Positions 12,300-20,824 of a stretch of DNA of 64,000 nt are shown one piece after another. The first letter of the stretch is position 1, and each line of letters opens with the position of its first letter. The position numbers and the translations under genes are program-made. Below the pieces are notes generated by a model, which searched no databases, was not told the origin of the DNA, and saw only the letters and a program-made list of their open reading frames with translations. Source of the stretch: Meandrina meandrites (Eukaryota; Cnidaria; Anthozoa; Scleractinia; Meandrinidae); assembly GCA_963693305.1 (NCBI GenBank), contig OY855906.1:23602789-23666788 (forward strand), written 5' to 3'.

Positions 12300-12781
12300 T
12301 TTGCAGAATGCAAAATAGGAGTTTAGTGAGTGAAAAAATATTCACTCAGTTGGTCAGTCAATCCTTCCTTCCTTCCTTGGGTTGTAGGCTTTTGTTTGTA
12401 ATTCCGCTGACCAATGTATAACTGGACTTGTTGAAAATGAAATTAAATGTCGGCAAATGTGAAACCATGAAATAATGATGAGATATTCATCAGCTATGTC
12501 AAGAGCATGAAGTATGAGCATTTTCTTATTTGAATTGTTTCAAAACATTACCTACATTTAGAAAGCATATGGCGTCGTTGTTGCATAATGAATGCAGGCT
12601 CAAGGCAAGCGTAGGTTTTAAACATAACGCATGCAATACAAAAAACATTGAGCAAAATAATAAATGGGGAGCACTTATTAGCTTCTCGGGGAAAAAAAGA
12701 AAGAAAAAAACATCAGAGGTAGAAAACAGAAGATTGTGTGCACGCCCGCCCGTGTGTTGAACTCTCGCCCTCCCTGCTTTA
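12300..12781 (+). repeat. Left part of a ~0.6-kb repeat (R), interrupted
   Basis: The segment from TTTTGCAGAATGCA to CTCTCGCCCTCCCTGCTTT matches 39465-40955. Its continuation (GAGCTAACTAAACACATAGG to GAGTGTAATTTTAA) lies at 24241-24345, after an 11.4-kb insertion. The second copy shows these halves adjacent, giving an approximate empty site. R itself has no recognised class. Confidence 0.8.
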
Positions 12782-12791
12782 CAGTAAACCA
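12782..12791. repeat. 10-bp target duplication, left
   Basis: CAGTAAACCA here and at 24231-24240 directly flank the outer TIR element. Confidence 0.8.
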
Positions 12792-13192
12792 TAGTCTGAA
12801 ATGTCATCCGTCCTCTCTTCCTTACCCCCCCAGAGGAGGGGCGCGGGCGAGAAGGATGTCTGAATTCCCAGCGTAATAATGCCGTCCCGTTACGTCACGT
12901 AACCATCGAGCTCAGGAGACAAAACGCTCGATCAAATTAATGCAAGATACATAACACTTTCAACACAGAATGTCTCTCTAAAACCAACTTTTAGCTTTCT
13001 TGAAGTAAAGCTATAATTAACAGTCTCTGGCGAAGCCAGACAAAGATAAATAAGTCACGCGTGATAAGATCAATACATCTTGCTAGGCATCACGTACAAA
13101 TATTATTAAATGCAATTAATCAATATTTTCACAGAATATTTCAGACCTTGCCCTTCCAGAGCGAACACTTCGAGAGCTCAAAGCATATCTTG

Positions 13193-13200
13193 CAAATAGA
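13193..13200. repeat. 8-bp target duplication, left
   Basis: CAAATAGA here and at 20265-20272, directly beside the GGGTGACCC termini. Confidence 0.85.
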
Positions 13201-13234
13201 GGGTGACCCTATTCGGTGGAATGGTGGAATGATG

Positions 13235-13380
13235 GAACGGCATGGCGGAATGACAGAATATTCTAAAACACGGAATGACGGAATATCCTAAAACACGGAA
13301 TGACGGAATATTCTAAAACATGGAATGATGGAATATTCTAAAACACGGAATGACGGAATATTCTAAAACACGCGAAATGA
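13235..13380 (+). repeat. Subterminal minisatellite, left
   Basis: About five units of CGGAATGACGGAATATTCTA plus AAACA with small variants (TATCCTA; TGGAATGATGG). The right TIR carries the same units inverted. Confidence 0.9.
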
Positions 13381-14325
13381 TGACAATTTACCCTAGACAC
13401 GGAATAATTAGAACAATGTATATATTAATGGCGAAAAAATGTTTCGTAAATCGAAGCGTCAACATATGCAAGAGAAAAAAACTTTTGTAAAATGATAGGT
13501 ATTAAGAAATAAATTGGAAGAGTAACTAAGTTTGGCCAAAGGAAATAACCTCGTCGAACAAATCTGCAGGAGATGCAAAAGAATCGTTGCGCGATATTGC
13601 AAGTAATCGGGTGTGATTGACTTTTCGGGTTTGTTAATTTGGTTTTCCTTTTACCCATATGTATTTTAGTAAATCGAAAAAGAGTGTTTTCTACAGTGCC
13701 TGTTCTGGAAAAAAATCACACTGAAAGTACCTTAGCTTTCTGTTTTCTGCAAATTTAAACATGCACAAATGTTTTTTTACCTTTCTTTTTTTTATTCGGC
13801 GCTTTCCGGTGTACTTCTATTATCAGAGCCATTACCGCAGGGCAATTGTAATCCTTTTTCGAATCCCTTCTAAAAGAATCGGACGAATCACGAATTCTTG
13901 AAATCAAGATTGAGAATTGGAGTCCACTTGAAGTGCACATTCGTTGGTTTGATAATCCATTTTAGTTTTTTCAGGCTCAAGAATGCGGATTTTGATTTTC
14001 CCAAATGTATCCATGGCCCAAGACGCGGCCTGCATGTGCGCGTGTGCACTTTTGCGGTTTGCGGTTTTATAAGGTGTGGGAAAAATAGAAACTCCGGCCG
14101 GCATGCAGCTATCAGTGTATGAGCACTGTTTTACTTTCATCATTTATAGCACATTAATGAAACATAACAGCGGCAATGTAGTTACCCCTGGTTTCAATGT
14201 GATCCCTCCAATCGTCCGATCACCACAAATTGTTAACTATCACTACTGCCGCGAAGTCAAGAAGTTTGGAGTAAAGTAACTGTGTCCTGTTTAACTGTTT
14301 TCAAACATAATTAGTTTTTTTTACT
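13381..14325. other. Interior of the inner TIR element, no gene seen
   Basis: AT-rich DNA with only short open frames overlapping one another on both strands. No transposase motif or splice-supported exon is visible. Confidence 0.55.
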
Positions 14326-14456
14326 TTTAAACTCATCGCCAATAGATGAGCTTGGGGAAGGTGCCTAGGATGGTGGGAGGTGGTTCGATGGCAAAACAAC
14401 GAGCTCAAGCAGGGCACGCAGGTATCCATGGCAACTCTGAGAGCGGCAACCACCCA
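14326..14456 (-). repeat. Ngaro split direct repeat B2
   Basis: 131 bp from TTTAAACTCATCGCC to GCGGCAACCACCCA, the same as B1 at 14730-14860 by eye. It forms the outer 3' end of the element. Confidence 0.92.
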
Positions 14457-14544
14457 CCAGACACCGTCACACTGACTAAGTCAGTGGAAATACTTACCAA
14501 CCCAATACTTACCAAATCCACCAATAAGGGAGGGAGGGTTAGGG
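14457..14544 (-). repeat. 88-bp segment between A2 and B2
   Basis: Present once. It contains a perfect hairpin (CACTGAC-TAA-GTCAGTG, 14470-14486) and two copies of AATACTTACCAA. In a circular-junction model this segment lies inside the second terminal unit and is a candidate recombinase or RT-priming site. Confidence 0.6.
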
Positions 14545-14735
14545 AGAAAACAGCAACTCGCACACACGCTTTGAAGCTAGAAACGAACTGCACAACTACA
14601 CGCAGCTGGAAAGCCTGATATGTGCAACTCGGGAAAGCCCCGTATGTGACATCATGGCGCATGGTCTCCTTATTACCGCTGACCAGCATTGGCTCGACTT
14701 TAACTTAGCCTAAATTACATTCAGCCACATTTAAA
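14545..14735 (-). repeat. Ngaro split direct repeat A2
   Basis: 191 bp matching A1 (19685-19874) apart from a one-base indel in GGGAAAGCCC(C)G and an ACTACA/ACCACA difference. It directly abuts B1 through a shared TTTAAA. Confidence 0.92.
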
Positions 14736-14860
14736 CTCATCGCCAATAGATGAGCTTGGGGAAGGTGCCTAGGATGGTGGGAGGTGGTTCGATGGCAAAA
14801 CAACGAGCTCAAGCAGGGCACGCAGGTATCCATGGCAACTCTGAGAGCGGCAACCACCCA
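14730..14860 (-). repeat. Ngaro split direct repeat B1
   Basis: Copy of B2. The B1/A2 border is the expected circle-junction sequence ACATTTAAACTCATC. After 14860 the sequence diverges from B2 into element-internal DNA. Confidence 0.92.
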
Positions 14861-15445
14861 AGCCTTCGCCCATAAGGGTGCTTGGAAGGGCGAAGGACCC
14901 GCGGACAGAGATGTTGTGGGACCTGCGCCACCTCCCAAGGGATATCCAAGCACCATTCCCCAGCTCAGAGGCAAAAGCATGCAAAAACAAACTTACCAAG
15001 TGACAAGCGCAACAGTTCATACCGCCAGCAACGTTTGGGAGTCTGCTAACTGCCGAGGGACGGGTTGGGGAAACTGCCAGAAAGAACTTCCAGGGTGACT
15101 GCAGGAGCTTCCACGGGATCCGCAAGGCGAAGAGCATATCGATGGCATGAACCAAAAACGTCCGTGCACTGGTCGCTGCAACAACTGCAAGTGTATAAGC
15201 AAATCCGCTGCCTGATCCGCAAATCCGCAACTGCACACGGGTATCCGCTGAATGGTCTGCCGAATCCGCAAATGTACGAGCAAATCCGCTGCACGATCCA
15301 CAGAAACCAAGCATGTACCAGCATGTCCGCTGCAAAGTCCGAAAAAGAACAGAACGTATCTGGAGCAAGATCCAGATAATCCACAAGTGCACAAGCATGT
15401 CCTAGCAAGATTCACATCTTGGTGGTGAGCGCCTGGGGACGAGCT
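14861..15445 (-). repeat. Ngaro 3' non-coding region with degenerate tandem repeats
   Basis: Between the recombinase stop and B1. From about 15110 to 15405 a loose ~25-50-bp unit built around GCAAATCCGC(T/A)GC recurs, which opens long frames in several registers at once (for example 14769-15398). Those frames are repeat artefacts: their cysteine- and serine-rich products have no homologous domain that I recognise. Confidence 0.7.
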
Positions 15446-16501
15446 TTACGAGCCACCTGAACCGGGGGTCAGACAAGAGGAGAGTGATGCCAAAGACTCA
15501 GCTGGAGTTCGAATATAGGCCTGGTAGGCATTGCTAGACCAACGACCCAATGCCTGAATAAGGTGATCCGGGATACCGCTGCGAGCTGCCACTGTGGCTG
15601 CACCAATATGAAAACTGTGGCTAGAGAAGTTACCTGGAACCCCAGCCCTTGCCAGAATGTCTCTAATCCGCGAAGTGAGAATAGCACGCGATAAAGGCCG
15701 GCCATCCTGAAAAAGGAAGAGGGGGCCACCAGAGCCTCCCCTAACAGCCAGGTATGCCATAACAGATTGAAAAGCACATAGGGGAAAGCATCCCTTGCCA
15801 ATGTGGATGAAGCAGCCTTTACGAAATGGGTCGGTCTTAGATGCTTTAATCAGCACTCTCAGGCAGGAAGGGTTTGCGGAAGAGTCTACGGAGATGTCCT
15901 GAACACTCAAGTGAACCAAAGGAGAGAAACTCGCAAGACTCAGAACCGTAAATTCTGCTGATCTCAGGAAACCAAGGTAGGCCAAGTTACATGCTGCCCA
16001 AAACATGCAGTGGTCTGGTATCGATAAATCCAAGGAACTGAAGATGATCATCAGGATATCGTTCGTAATTGGTAGACGCTGTGCTTCAGAGGAACCTTGG
16101 GTGCGTTTGATTCCCCTTATAACCCGCTGTAAACGCAGACAATTAACCAGGGGATCTGGGAAGCCCTCTTTGATGTGCAGGGAACGAACGGCTGACAGAT
16201 AAACTTTAATAGAAGCATGCTGGACTGAACCAGCTAAGAAGGTAGCGAACAGGCACAATGTCCACTCGTCAGTCGGGCAGGGAGAACCACTCGGGTGCAA
16301 CTTGCCCATCTGTGTACAAAAGTTGATGAACTTCTTCTGGCCGGATGCATAGGATCTATGGGAGGAAGCTGCCAAGCCTTGGACCAAAAAGAACTGGCAC
16401 TGTTGCTCTAAGGAGGGCCCATCAATTCGTCCAGGAGCTGAGGGGGGACAGAGACTGGTAACGACTGAGCCCCTGGTGCCAACCTCCGGAATTCCTGCCA
16501 A
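15446..16501 (-). CDS. Ngaro tyrosine recombinase (YR), catalytic Arg changed
   Basis: 351 codons. The product should integrate the circular cDNA by site-specific recombination. Motifs in order: GFLRSAEF with the first catalytic Arg, KTDPFRKG with the beta-hairpin Lys, then HSFHIGAAT where the family has HxxR, and ALGRWSSNAYQAYIRTP with Tyr329 as likely nucleophile. Residue 298 is His (CAT codon at 15608-15610) instead of Arg, consistent with a CpG transition CGT to CAT. The loss of the second catalytic Arg should abolish activity. The frame overlaps the upstream RT-RNase H frame by 94 bp in a different register (usual in the group), so the true start may lie downstream of the first ATG. Confidence 0.9.
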   Translation of the reverse strand: MAGIPEVGTRGSVVTSLCPPSAPGRIDGPSLEQQCQFFLVQGLAASSHRSYASGQKKFINFCTQMGKLHPSGSPCPTDEWTLCLFATFLAGSVQHASIKVYLSAVRSLHIKEGFPDPLVNCLRLQRVIRGIKRTQGSSEAQRLPITNDILMIIFSSLDLSIPDHCMFWAACNLAYLGFLRSAEFTVLSLASFSPLVHLSVQDISVDSSANPSCLRVLIKASKTDPFRKGCFIHIGKGCFPLCAFQSVMAYLAVRGGSGGPLFLFQDGRPLSRAILTSRIRDILARAGVPGNFSSHSFHIGAATVAARSGIPDHLIQALGRWSSNAYQAYIRTPAESLASLSSCLTPGSGGS

Positions 16502-18045
16502 TTAAAGCAGGACAGAGCATCAGCAATGCAATTATGAATCCCGGGGACATGTTGCGAGATGAAGGAGAAATTAAAACGCGCCGCAGAGGAGAGAAGATGG
16601 CGAAGCAAGCGCATCAAGTCTGGGATCTTGGAAGTTCTAGAATTGAGGATATAAACCACTGCCTCGTTGTCGGACCGGAAAAGAATGTGACGCCTTGCGA
16701 AGTGAGGACCCCACACACGAGCCGCAACCACGACCGGGAACAACTCCTTATAGGCTATTGAGTGAAAGGCTTGAGAAGTAGCCCACGATCCACTGAACCA
16801 TTCGCCGTTGAAGTAGGCACCGTAACCAAGTGAACCAGAGGCATCGGATGTGACCTCCAAGTCTGGGGAGGCAGACATGCCTGGAAACAACCAGAAGTAG
16901 ACCCCATGCCACGATGACAAAAACTGAAGCCACCACTGGAGATCCAAGCGAAACTCAGAATTAAGGCGAATGAGATGGTCCCGTTTGCGAAAGCAACGAA
17001 GCAAGTCTATCATGCGACGAAGGAAGGTACGCCCTGGCCAGACAACCTTAGCCGCATGATGCAGATGACCGATGAGGGATTCCAACTGACATCTGGTACA
17101 CCAACGCCGGTCGCACCATGACTGAAGCAGCTCCCGAAGAGAACAAAGCTTGTCTGTAGGAAGGCGGGCCACCTGAGCCTCCGAGTCTAACTCTATACCC
17201 AACACCACCAATCGCGTGGATGGACCAACGCACTTGTCCGGGTGGAGGGGAAGCCCTAAAGACCTACAAACGGCTAAGGACGAGGACAGATTTTCAGCAC
17301 ATTGATTCGAGTCAGGGGGGCCAGCTGTAATAAAGTCATTGAGGTAATGCATGAGGTCAGACACATTGTGTGTATTAAGGAGAATCCATTCCACCATGTC
17401 TGCCACTGAGTTAAAAACATAAGGGGCCGAGCGAAGGCCAAACGGAAGGGCTAAATCAACATAATATTGATCTCGCCATCTCAAACCCAGAAAATACCGA
17501 TCAGACGGGTGAACTGCAATGTTGCGGTAGGCCGACTCAACATCAAATTTAGCAATCAAAGCTCCTGGGCCGAACTTGGAGATCATCCGAATAATTTGGT
17601 CGACAGTGATATATTGCAGAGTAAACTCTTCTGGATCTATTCCGTCATTAACACTCAGGCCAGCAGGGGAGGATAGATCCACTATGAGTCTCCACTTGCC
17701 TGGTTGTCCCTTCTTAGGAATAACCCCAAAACTGCTAACATGCAAATGCGGAAAGAGTGGGGACGGAAAAGGCCCGGCAACCCTCCCCAGGGAGACCTCG
17801 TGTGCCAGATAGCGGTCGATGACCTCAGGGTGATGGTTAGCTGAGGGCTTGTTTTTGTTTGCAGACTTCAGCTTTCTTGAGTGTTGAAAGCCCAGCCTAA
17901 AGCCATTGCGAAGGCCATCCAAAACGAAGGCAACAAGACGCTGGTCTGGATGCTTGGTCAACTTGCTAGCAAACTCTTTAGGCTTCAGCGGGCTGACCAT
18001 GGACACTGGGATAAAAGGGGTGAAGGCTAGGAGGAAAGAAAACAA
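16408..18045 (-). CDS. Ngaro reverse transcriptase-RNase H, YLND active site
   Basis: 545 codons. RT motifs: WRLIVDLSSP, then AKFDVESAYRNI with the first catalytic Asp, LPFGLRSAP, and HYLNDFITAGP where the family has YLDD. Asn236 (AAT at 17338-17340) replaces the first Asp of the pair, a single G-to-A change on the coding strand. RNase H follows with its acidic set intact: TSDASGSLGYGA, YKELFPVV, RSDNEAVVYIL, NCIADALS. The protein would copy element RNA if intact; with YLND it should be dead. The 3' end overlaps the recombinase frame. The start at 18045 is the first ATG, and the N-terminus before SPLKPKEFAS is uncertain. Confidence 0.92.
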   Translation of the reverse strand: MFSFLLAFTPFIPVSMVSPLKPKEFASKLTKHPDQRLVAFVLDGLRNGFRLGFQHSRKLKSANKNKPSANHHPEVIDRYLAHEVSLGRVAGPFPSPLFPHLHVSSFGVIPKKGQPGKWRLIVDLSSPAGLSVNDGIDPEEFTLQYITVDQIIRMISKFGPGALIAKFDVESAYRNIAVHPSDRYFLGLRWRDQYYVDLALPFGLRSAPYVFNSVADMVEWILLNTHNVSDLMHYLNDFITAGPPDSNQCAENLSSSLAVCRSLGLPLHPDKCVGPSTRLVVLGIELDSEAQVARLPTDKLCSLRELLQSWCDRRWCTRCQLESLIGHLHHAAKVVWPGRTFLRRMIDLLRCFRKRDHLIRLNSEFRLDLQWWLQFLSSWHGVYFWLFPGMSASPDLEVTSDASGSLGYGAYFNGEWFSGSWATSQAFHSIAYKELFPVVVAARVWGPHFARRHILFRSDNEAVVYILNSRTSKIPDLMRLLRHLLSSAARFNFSFISQHVPGIHNCIADALSCFNWQEFRRLAPGAQSLPVSVPPQLLDELMGPP

Positions 18046-18418
18046 AAGAAAGAAAGGATAAACCCGACCTTAAACCCCCCAAGACTAACACACAAAAGCA
18101 CTACACGTTGAAACTTGTAGAAGATTTAATTCAACAGGCCTAGAACAAAGACTCAATATCTAGAAGTAACGACTAACAATCCGAAATAACAAAGCTACAA
18201 GAGCAATCCTAAATAAAATCGATAACACATACATGCAAAAACGGTTTAAACACCTGTAAAAGAGTGAGTCTGCAAAAAGGCTACCTAACATAAAAAAAAA
18301 CATATTCGCGGAAAATCGACTCAGAAAATCAAACTGAAACAATGTACGCGTAAAACAAATGCTGTTAACAGCGAGCTCAATGTTCCGAGCACGGGAACAA
18401 AACTCCTTAACCCAACAG
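18046..18418 (-). other. Ngaro spacer between gag and RT frames
   Basis: No conserved domain is read here. A frame (18160-18699) crosses it but is the gag zinc-finger region read in another register. Confidence 0.5.
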
Positions 18419-19659
18419 TTAAAGGCACCGGGATTTGTTGTGTGGCGAGGAAACAACTGCCGGAGAACGAGATCGGCGCTTACTGCGATAGTCAGGCTTG
18501 CGCTCTGGCCTGGCGTAGCAAGACACCGAACGGTGGGCACCCCCGCATGTGCTGCAACGGTGATAATAGCGGCACGAAGCGTACGGGGCCGTACAGCGAC
18601 CCTTGTTCCACGACATGCAGGGGATGGTGGAGGAGTTTGAGCCCTGAGGTTCCGTTGTATCGGTTGACAAACCAGAGCAGGGGCTCCGAAGAGAAGCACC
18701 GGCGGCGTGAAAGTTAAAAAGCTGCGCGTTCATGGCCGACCAGTTGACTAACCGAGTAGCCGCGGCGTGTTCACGAAACGCTCGATCGTACGTGAGCCAT
18801 ACCCGCCCGCTAAATTGGCGATGAATCCTCAGGATCAACAGCTTGTAGAGATTTAAGTCTTTCCAGCCATGCGGGAATGACGAGGTTAGCACAAGGCAAA
18901 ACACCGTAAGGCTTCGGTCCACGTGGCGATGTCTTCGATGCGCCGGCGGGATTTCTTTGGGGGCGTTGTTAGAACTAATCGCCCGTCCAGCAACAATTGC
19001 GGTTCCGGTTCTGAGTTGACCATATTGGATGCTAACAAATCGGCCAAGTCGACGAATTTACCACTAAGGATTTGCGTAACGAGTTTGGCCGGAACCGGAG
19101 AAAATCCGGGGCCCACCACGAACGGTTGTTCCGCTAACGGGTTGAGATTTGACGATGGCAAGCTAGCAGCAACGCCGCTAAAAGCATGTGCCGCCGAAGA
19201 CACGAGCGCCGGCACAGGAGCATTAAAGGTAGAAATAAACGATGGTACAACAACTGAAGCGTTCCTACCTTGTGACGAGGAGCTGGTCCTGGAGGATTGA
19301 AAGCCGGTCCCAGCGGCGAGAAAAGAAGAAGCCATACCGCTCAACGGCGCGATCGACGAGCTTGTAGCCAGTGTCGCCATCGGACTGGAAACGGCACTCG
19401 AGGTCGCCGGCTCTAGATGCCTTTGAGACGCTAAAACGGCCACTTGCACGGCTTGACTAATAAATGCCGCCATTTCGGGAGATAGGGCCGTGTTTGACCC
19501 AGAAGGAAGCGTCATGGAGGACGAAACCACCACAGGCTCGCTTGGCAGAGACGTCGTGAGAGACGAAGGTGAACTCGTCGACACAATTGAGTTGGACCCC
19601 GAAGACACAATCGCTGAGAGGGCCGCGTCAAGACTATTACTCGTTTGCCTGGACGCCAT
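18419..19659 (-). pseudogene. Ngaro gag, broken by one frameshift
   Basis: The first piece starts MASRQTSNS at 19659 (preferred over the upstream in-frame ATG at 19707, which lies close to repeat A1) and has a long Ser/Thr/Ala-rich N-terminus. It ends early at 18886. The remainder continues in the next register from about 18922 to 18419: a conserved FPHGWKDLNLYKLLILR block, REHAAAT, QLFNFHAAG, then a zinc-finger tail with cysteines in CRYYHRCSTCGGAHRSVSC. The break lies near 18905-18912 (GCCTTACGG) and looks like a one-base deletion. The gag-like protein would package element RNA; a truncated product lacking the zinc fingers is expected. Confidence 0.85.
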
Positions 19660-19684
19660 AATTGCATAAAAGAACAACTGACGA

Positions 19685-19874
19685 AGAAAACAGCAACTCG
19701 CACACACGCTTTGAAGCTAGAAACGAACTGCACAACCACACGCAGCTGGAAAGCCTGATATGTGCAACTCGGGAAAGCCCGTATGTGACATCATGGCGCA
19801 TGGTCTCCTTATTACCGCTGACCAGCATTGGCTCGACTTTAACTTAGCCTAAATTACATTCAGCCACATTTAAA
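19685..19874 (-). repeat. Ngaro split direct repeat A1
   Basis: 190 bp from AGAAAACAGCAACTCG to CAGCCACATTTAAA, matching A2. It is the outer 5' end of the element; beyond it the inner TIR element resumes (GAATTGTCAGCG). Confidence 0.92.
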
Positions 19875-20129
19875 GAATTGTCAGCGATCTCACTTAATTT
19901 CAGGAGTACTTACATGTAACTTTGCAATTAATTTTTTCAAAATCGCAAAATTTAATACTCATCAATACCACTTCAATCACAACCATCTGATAATTAATAC
20001 TTAGTACTTTACTTTGCCATTTCTAGAGAAACCGTTCTAGGGTCACTGTAAGGAACAAAAGTACCTAAAAAAATCTAAGCGTAGTTAAAAATTTCCCTTC
20101 TTTACTGTTTCACAATTCTGTGTTTTAGA

Positions 20130-20264
20130 ATATTCCGTCATTCCGGTTTAAGAATATTCCGTCATTCCGTGTTTTAGGATATTCCGTCATTCCGTGTTTT
20201 AGAATATTCCGTCATTGCACCGTGCCGTTCCGTCATTCTGCCGTTCCGCCGAATAGGGTCACCC
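20130..20264 (-). repeat. Subterminal minisatellite and right TIR of the inner element
   Basis: Inverted counterpart of 13201-13380: units of GAATATTCCGTCATTCCG, then CCGAATAGGGTCACCC at the end. Confidence 0.9.
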
Positions 20265-20803
20265 CAAATAGAAACAAGCCAAAAGAAACTGCAATAACGA
20301 AACGTGTGCAAATTGCAGAGCGAGAGGTGTCAAACTCTACAAACAGGAAACCGTTCAGACCTACATGTATGACCTGTAGAGTCCGCTAGACATTTCACAT
20401 TTTCAAGGCCACAGTCTATTCAACTTACTGCCCCCAGATATTACTACATATAATGTCCTTCAGAAACAAGTGAAGCAAAAAGGTTAAAAGACCGAATTTA
20501 ATATAATACGGCAAATCTAGACAAATATGAGTTTTCTAAGCGATCGGCAGCTTTCTTATCTCCATTTCCACGGGAAACGATGGACTCCCACAGAAGTCGA
20601 TTCTAGCAGTTGGTTGATCGAACTTGGCAGCACGCACAACACACAAAACACAAACCACGCTACCTCCGTGACGCTACCTCCGTGACTCATGGCCTGGATA
20701 TTTTCACAACTGGCAAATTATGAAAAATTTCATAAATTACTCAGTGACGTCACGGAACGGCATTATAACGCTGGGAATTCAGACGTCCTTCTCGCCCGCG
20801 CCC
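20265..20803. other. Interior and right TIR (first part) of the outer element
   Basis: It starts with the 8-bp duplication CAAATAGA and ends with the gypsy target CGCCC (20799-20803). The last ~60 bp mirror 12835-12900. No gene is seen. Confidence 0.65.
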
Positions 20804-20824
20804 TGTAATATTCTGGAGCCAATA

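Larger units (their letters stand above)
14326..19874 (-). mobile_element. Ngaro-like DIRS-order retrotransposon, 5.55 kb
   Basis: Reading on the minus strand: repeat A1, gag, RT-RNase H, tyrosine recombinase, repeat B1, A2, an 88-bp segment, B2. This split-direct-repeat order (A1-ORFs-B1-A2-B2) is diagnostic of Ngaro/PAT-type DIRS elements. There is no methyltransferase domain between RNase H and recombinase, which favours Ngaro over DIRS1. These elements integrate as circles through the recombinase and make no target duplication. Consistent with that, TTTAAA lies at both outer borders and at the B1/A2 junction. RT and recombinase frames are open, but three lesions (gag frameshift, YLND, HxxH) should make it inactive. 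Confidence 0.92.
13201..20264. mobile_element. Inner TIR DNA transposon (8-bp target duplication), split by the Ngaro-like element
   Basis: The exact termini are GGGTGACCCTATTCGG and its reverse complement. Just inside each end are inverted arrays of a ~26-bp unit, GGAATGACGGAATATTCTAA plus AACAC (13235-13380 left, 20130-20235 right), so the TIRs are minisatellite-like. The element's own DNA is ~1.5 kb (13201-14325 and 19875-20264), with no transposase frame. An 8-bp duplication fits hAT, P, Merlin or Zisupton; the termini do not let me choose. The 5.5-kb Ngaro-like element sits in its interior. Confidence 0.82.

Noticed and set aside
13235..13380. Regularly spaced repeats resembling a CRISPR array
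   Set aside because: The units are contiguous minisatellite copies without unique spacers, in animal DNA, and mirror the other TIR.
14769..15415. Overlapping long frames of 104-209 codons on both strands
   Set aside because: They come from degenerate tandem repeats in the Ngaro 3' region; several registers are open at once and none has a domain.
18160..18699. 179-codon minus-strand frame
   Set aside because: It overlaps the conserved gag zinc-finger region in another register, so it is a shadow frame.
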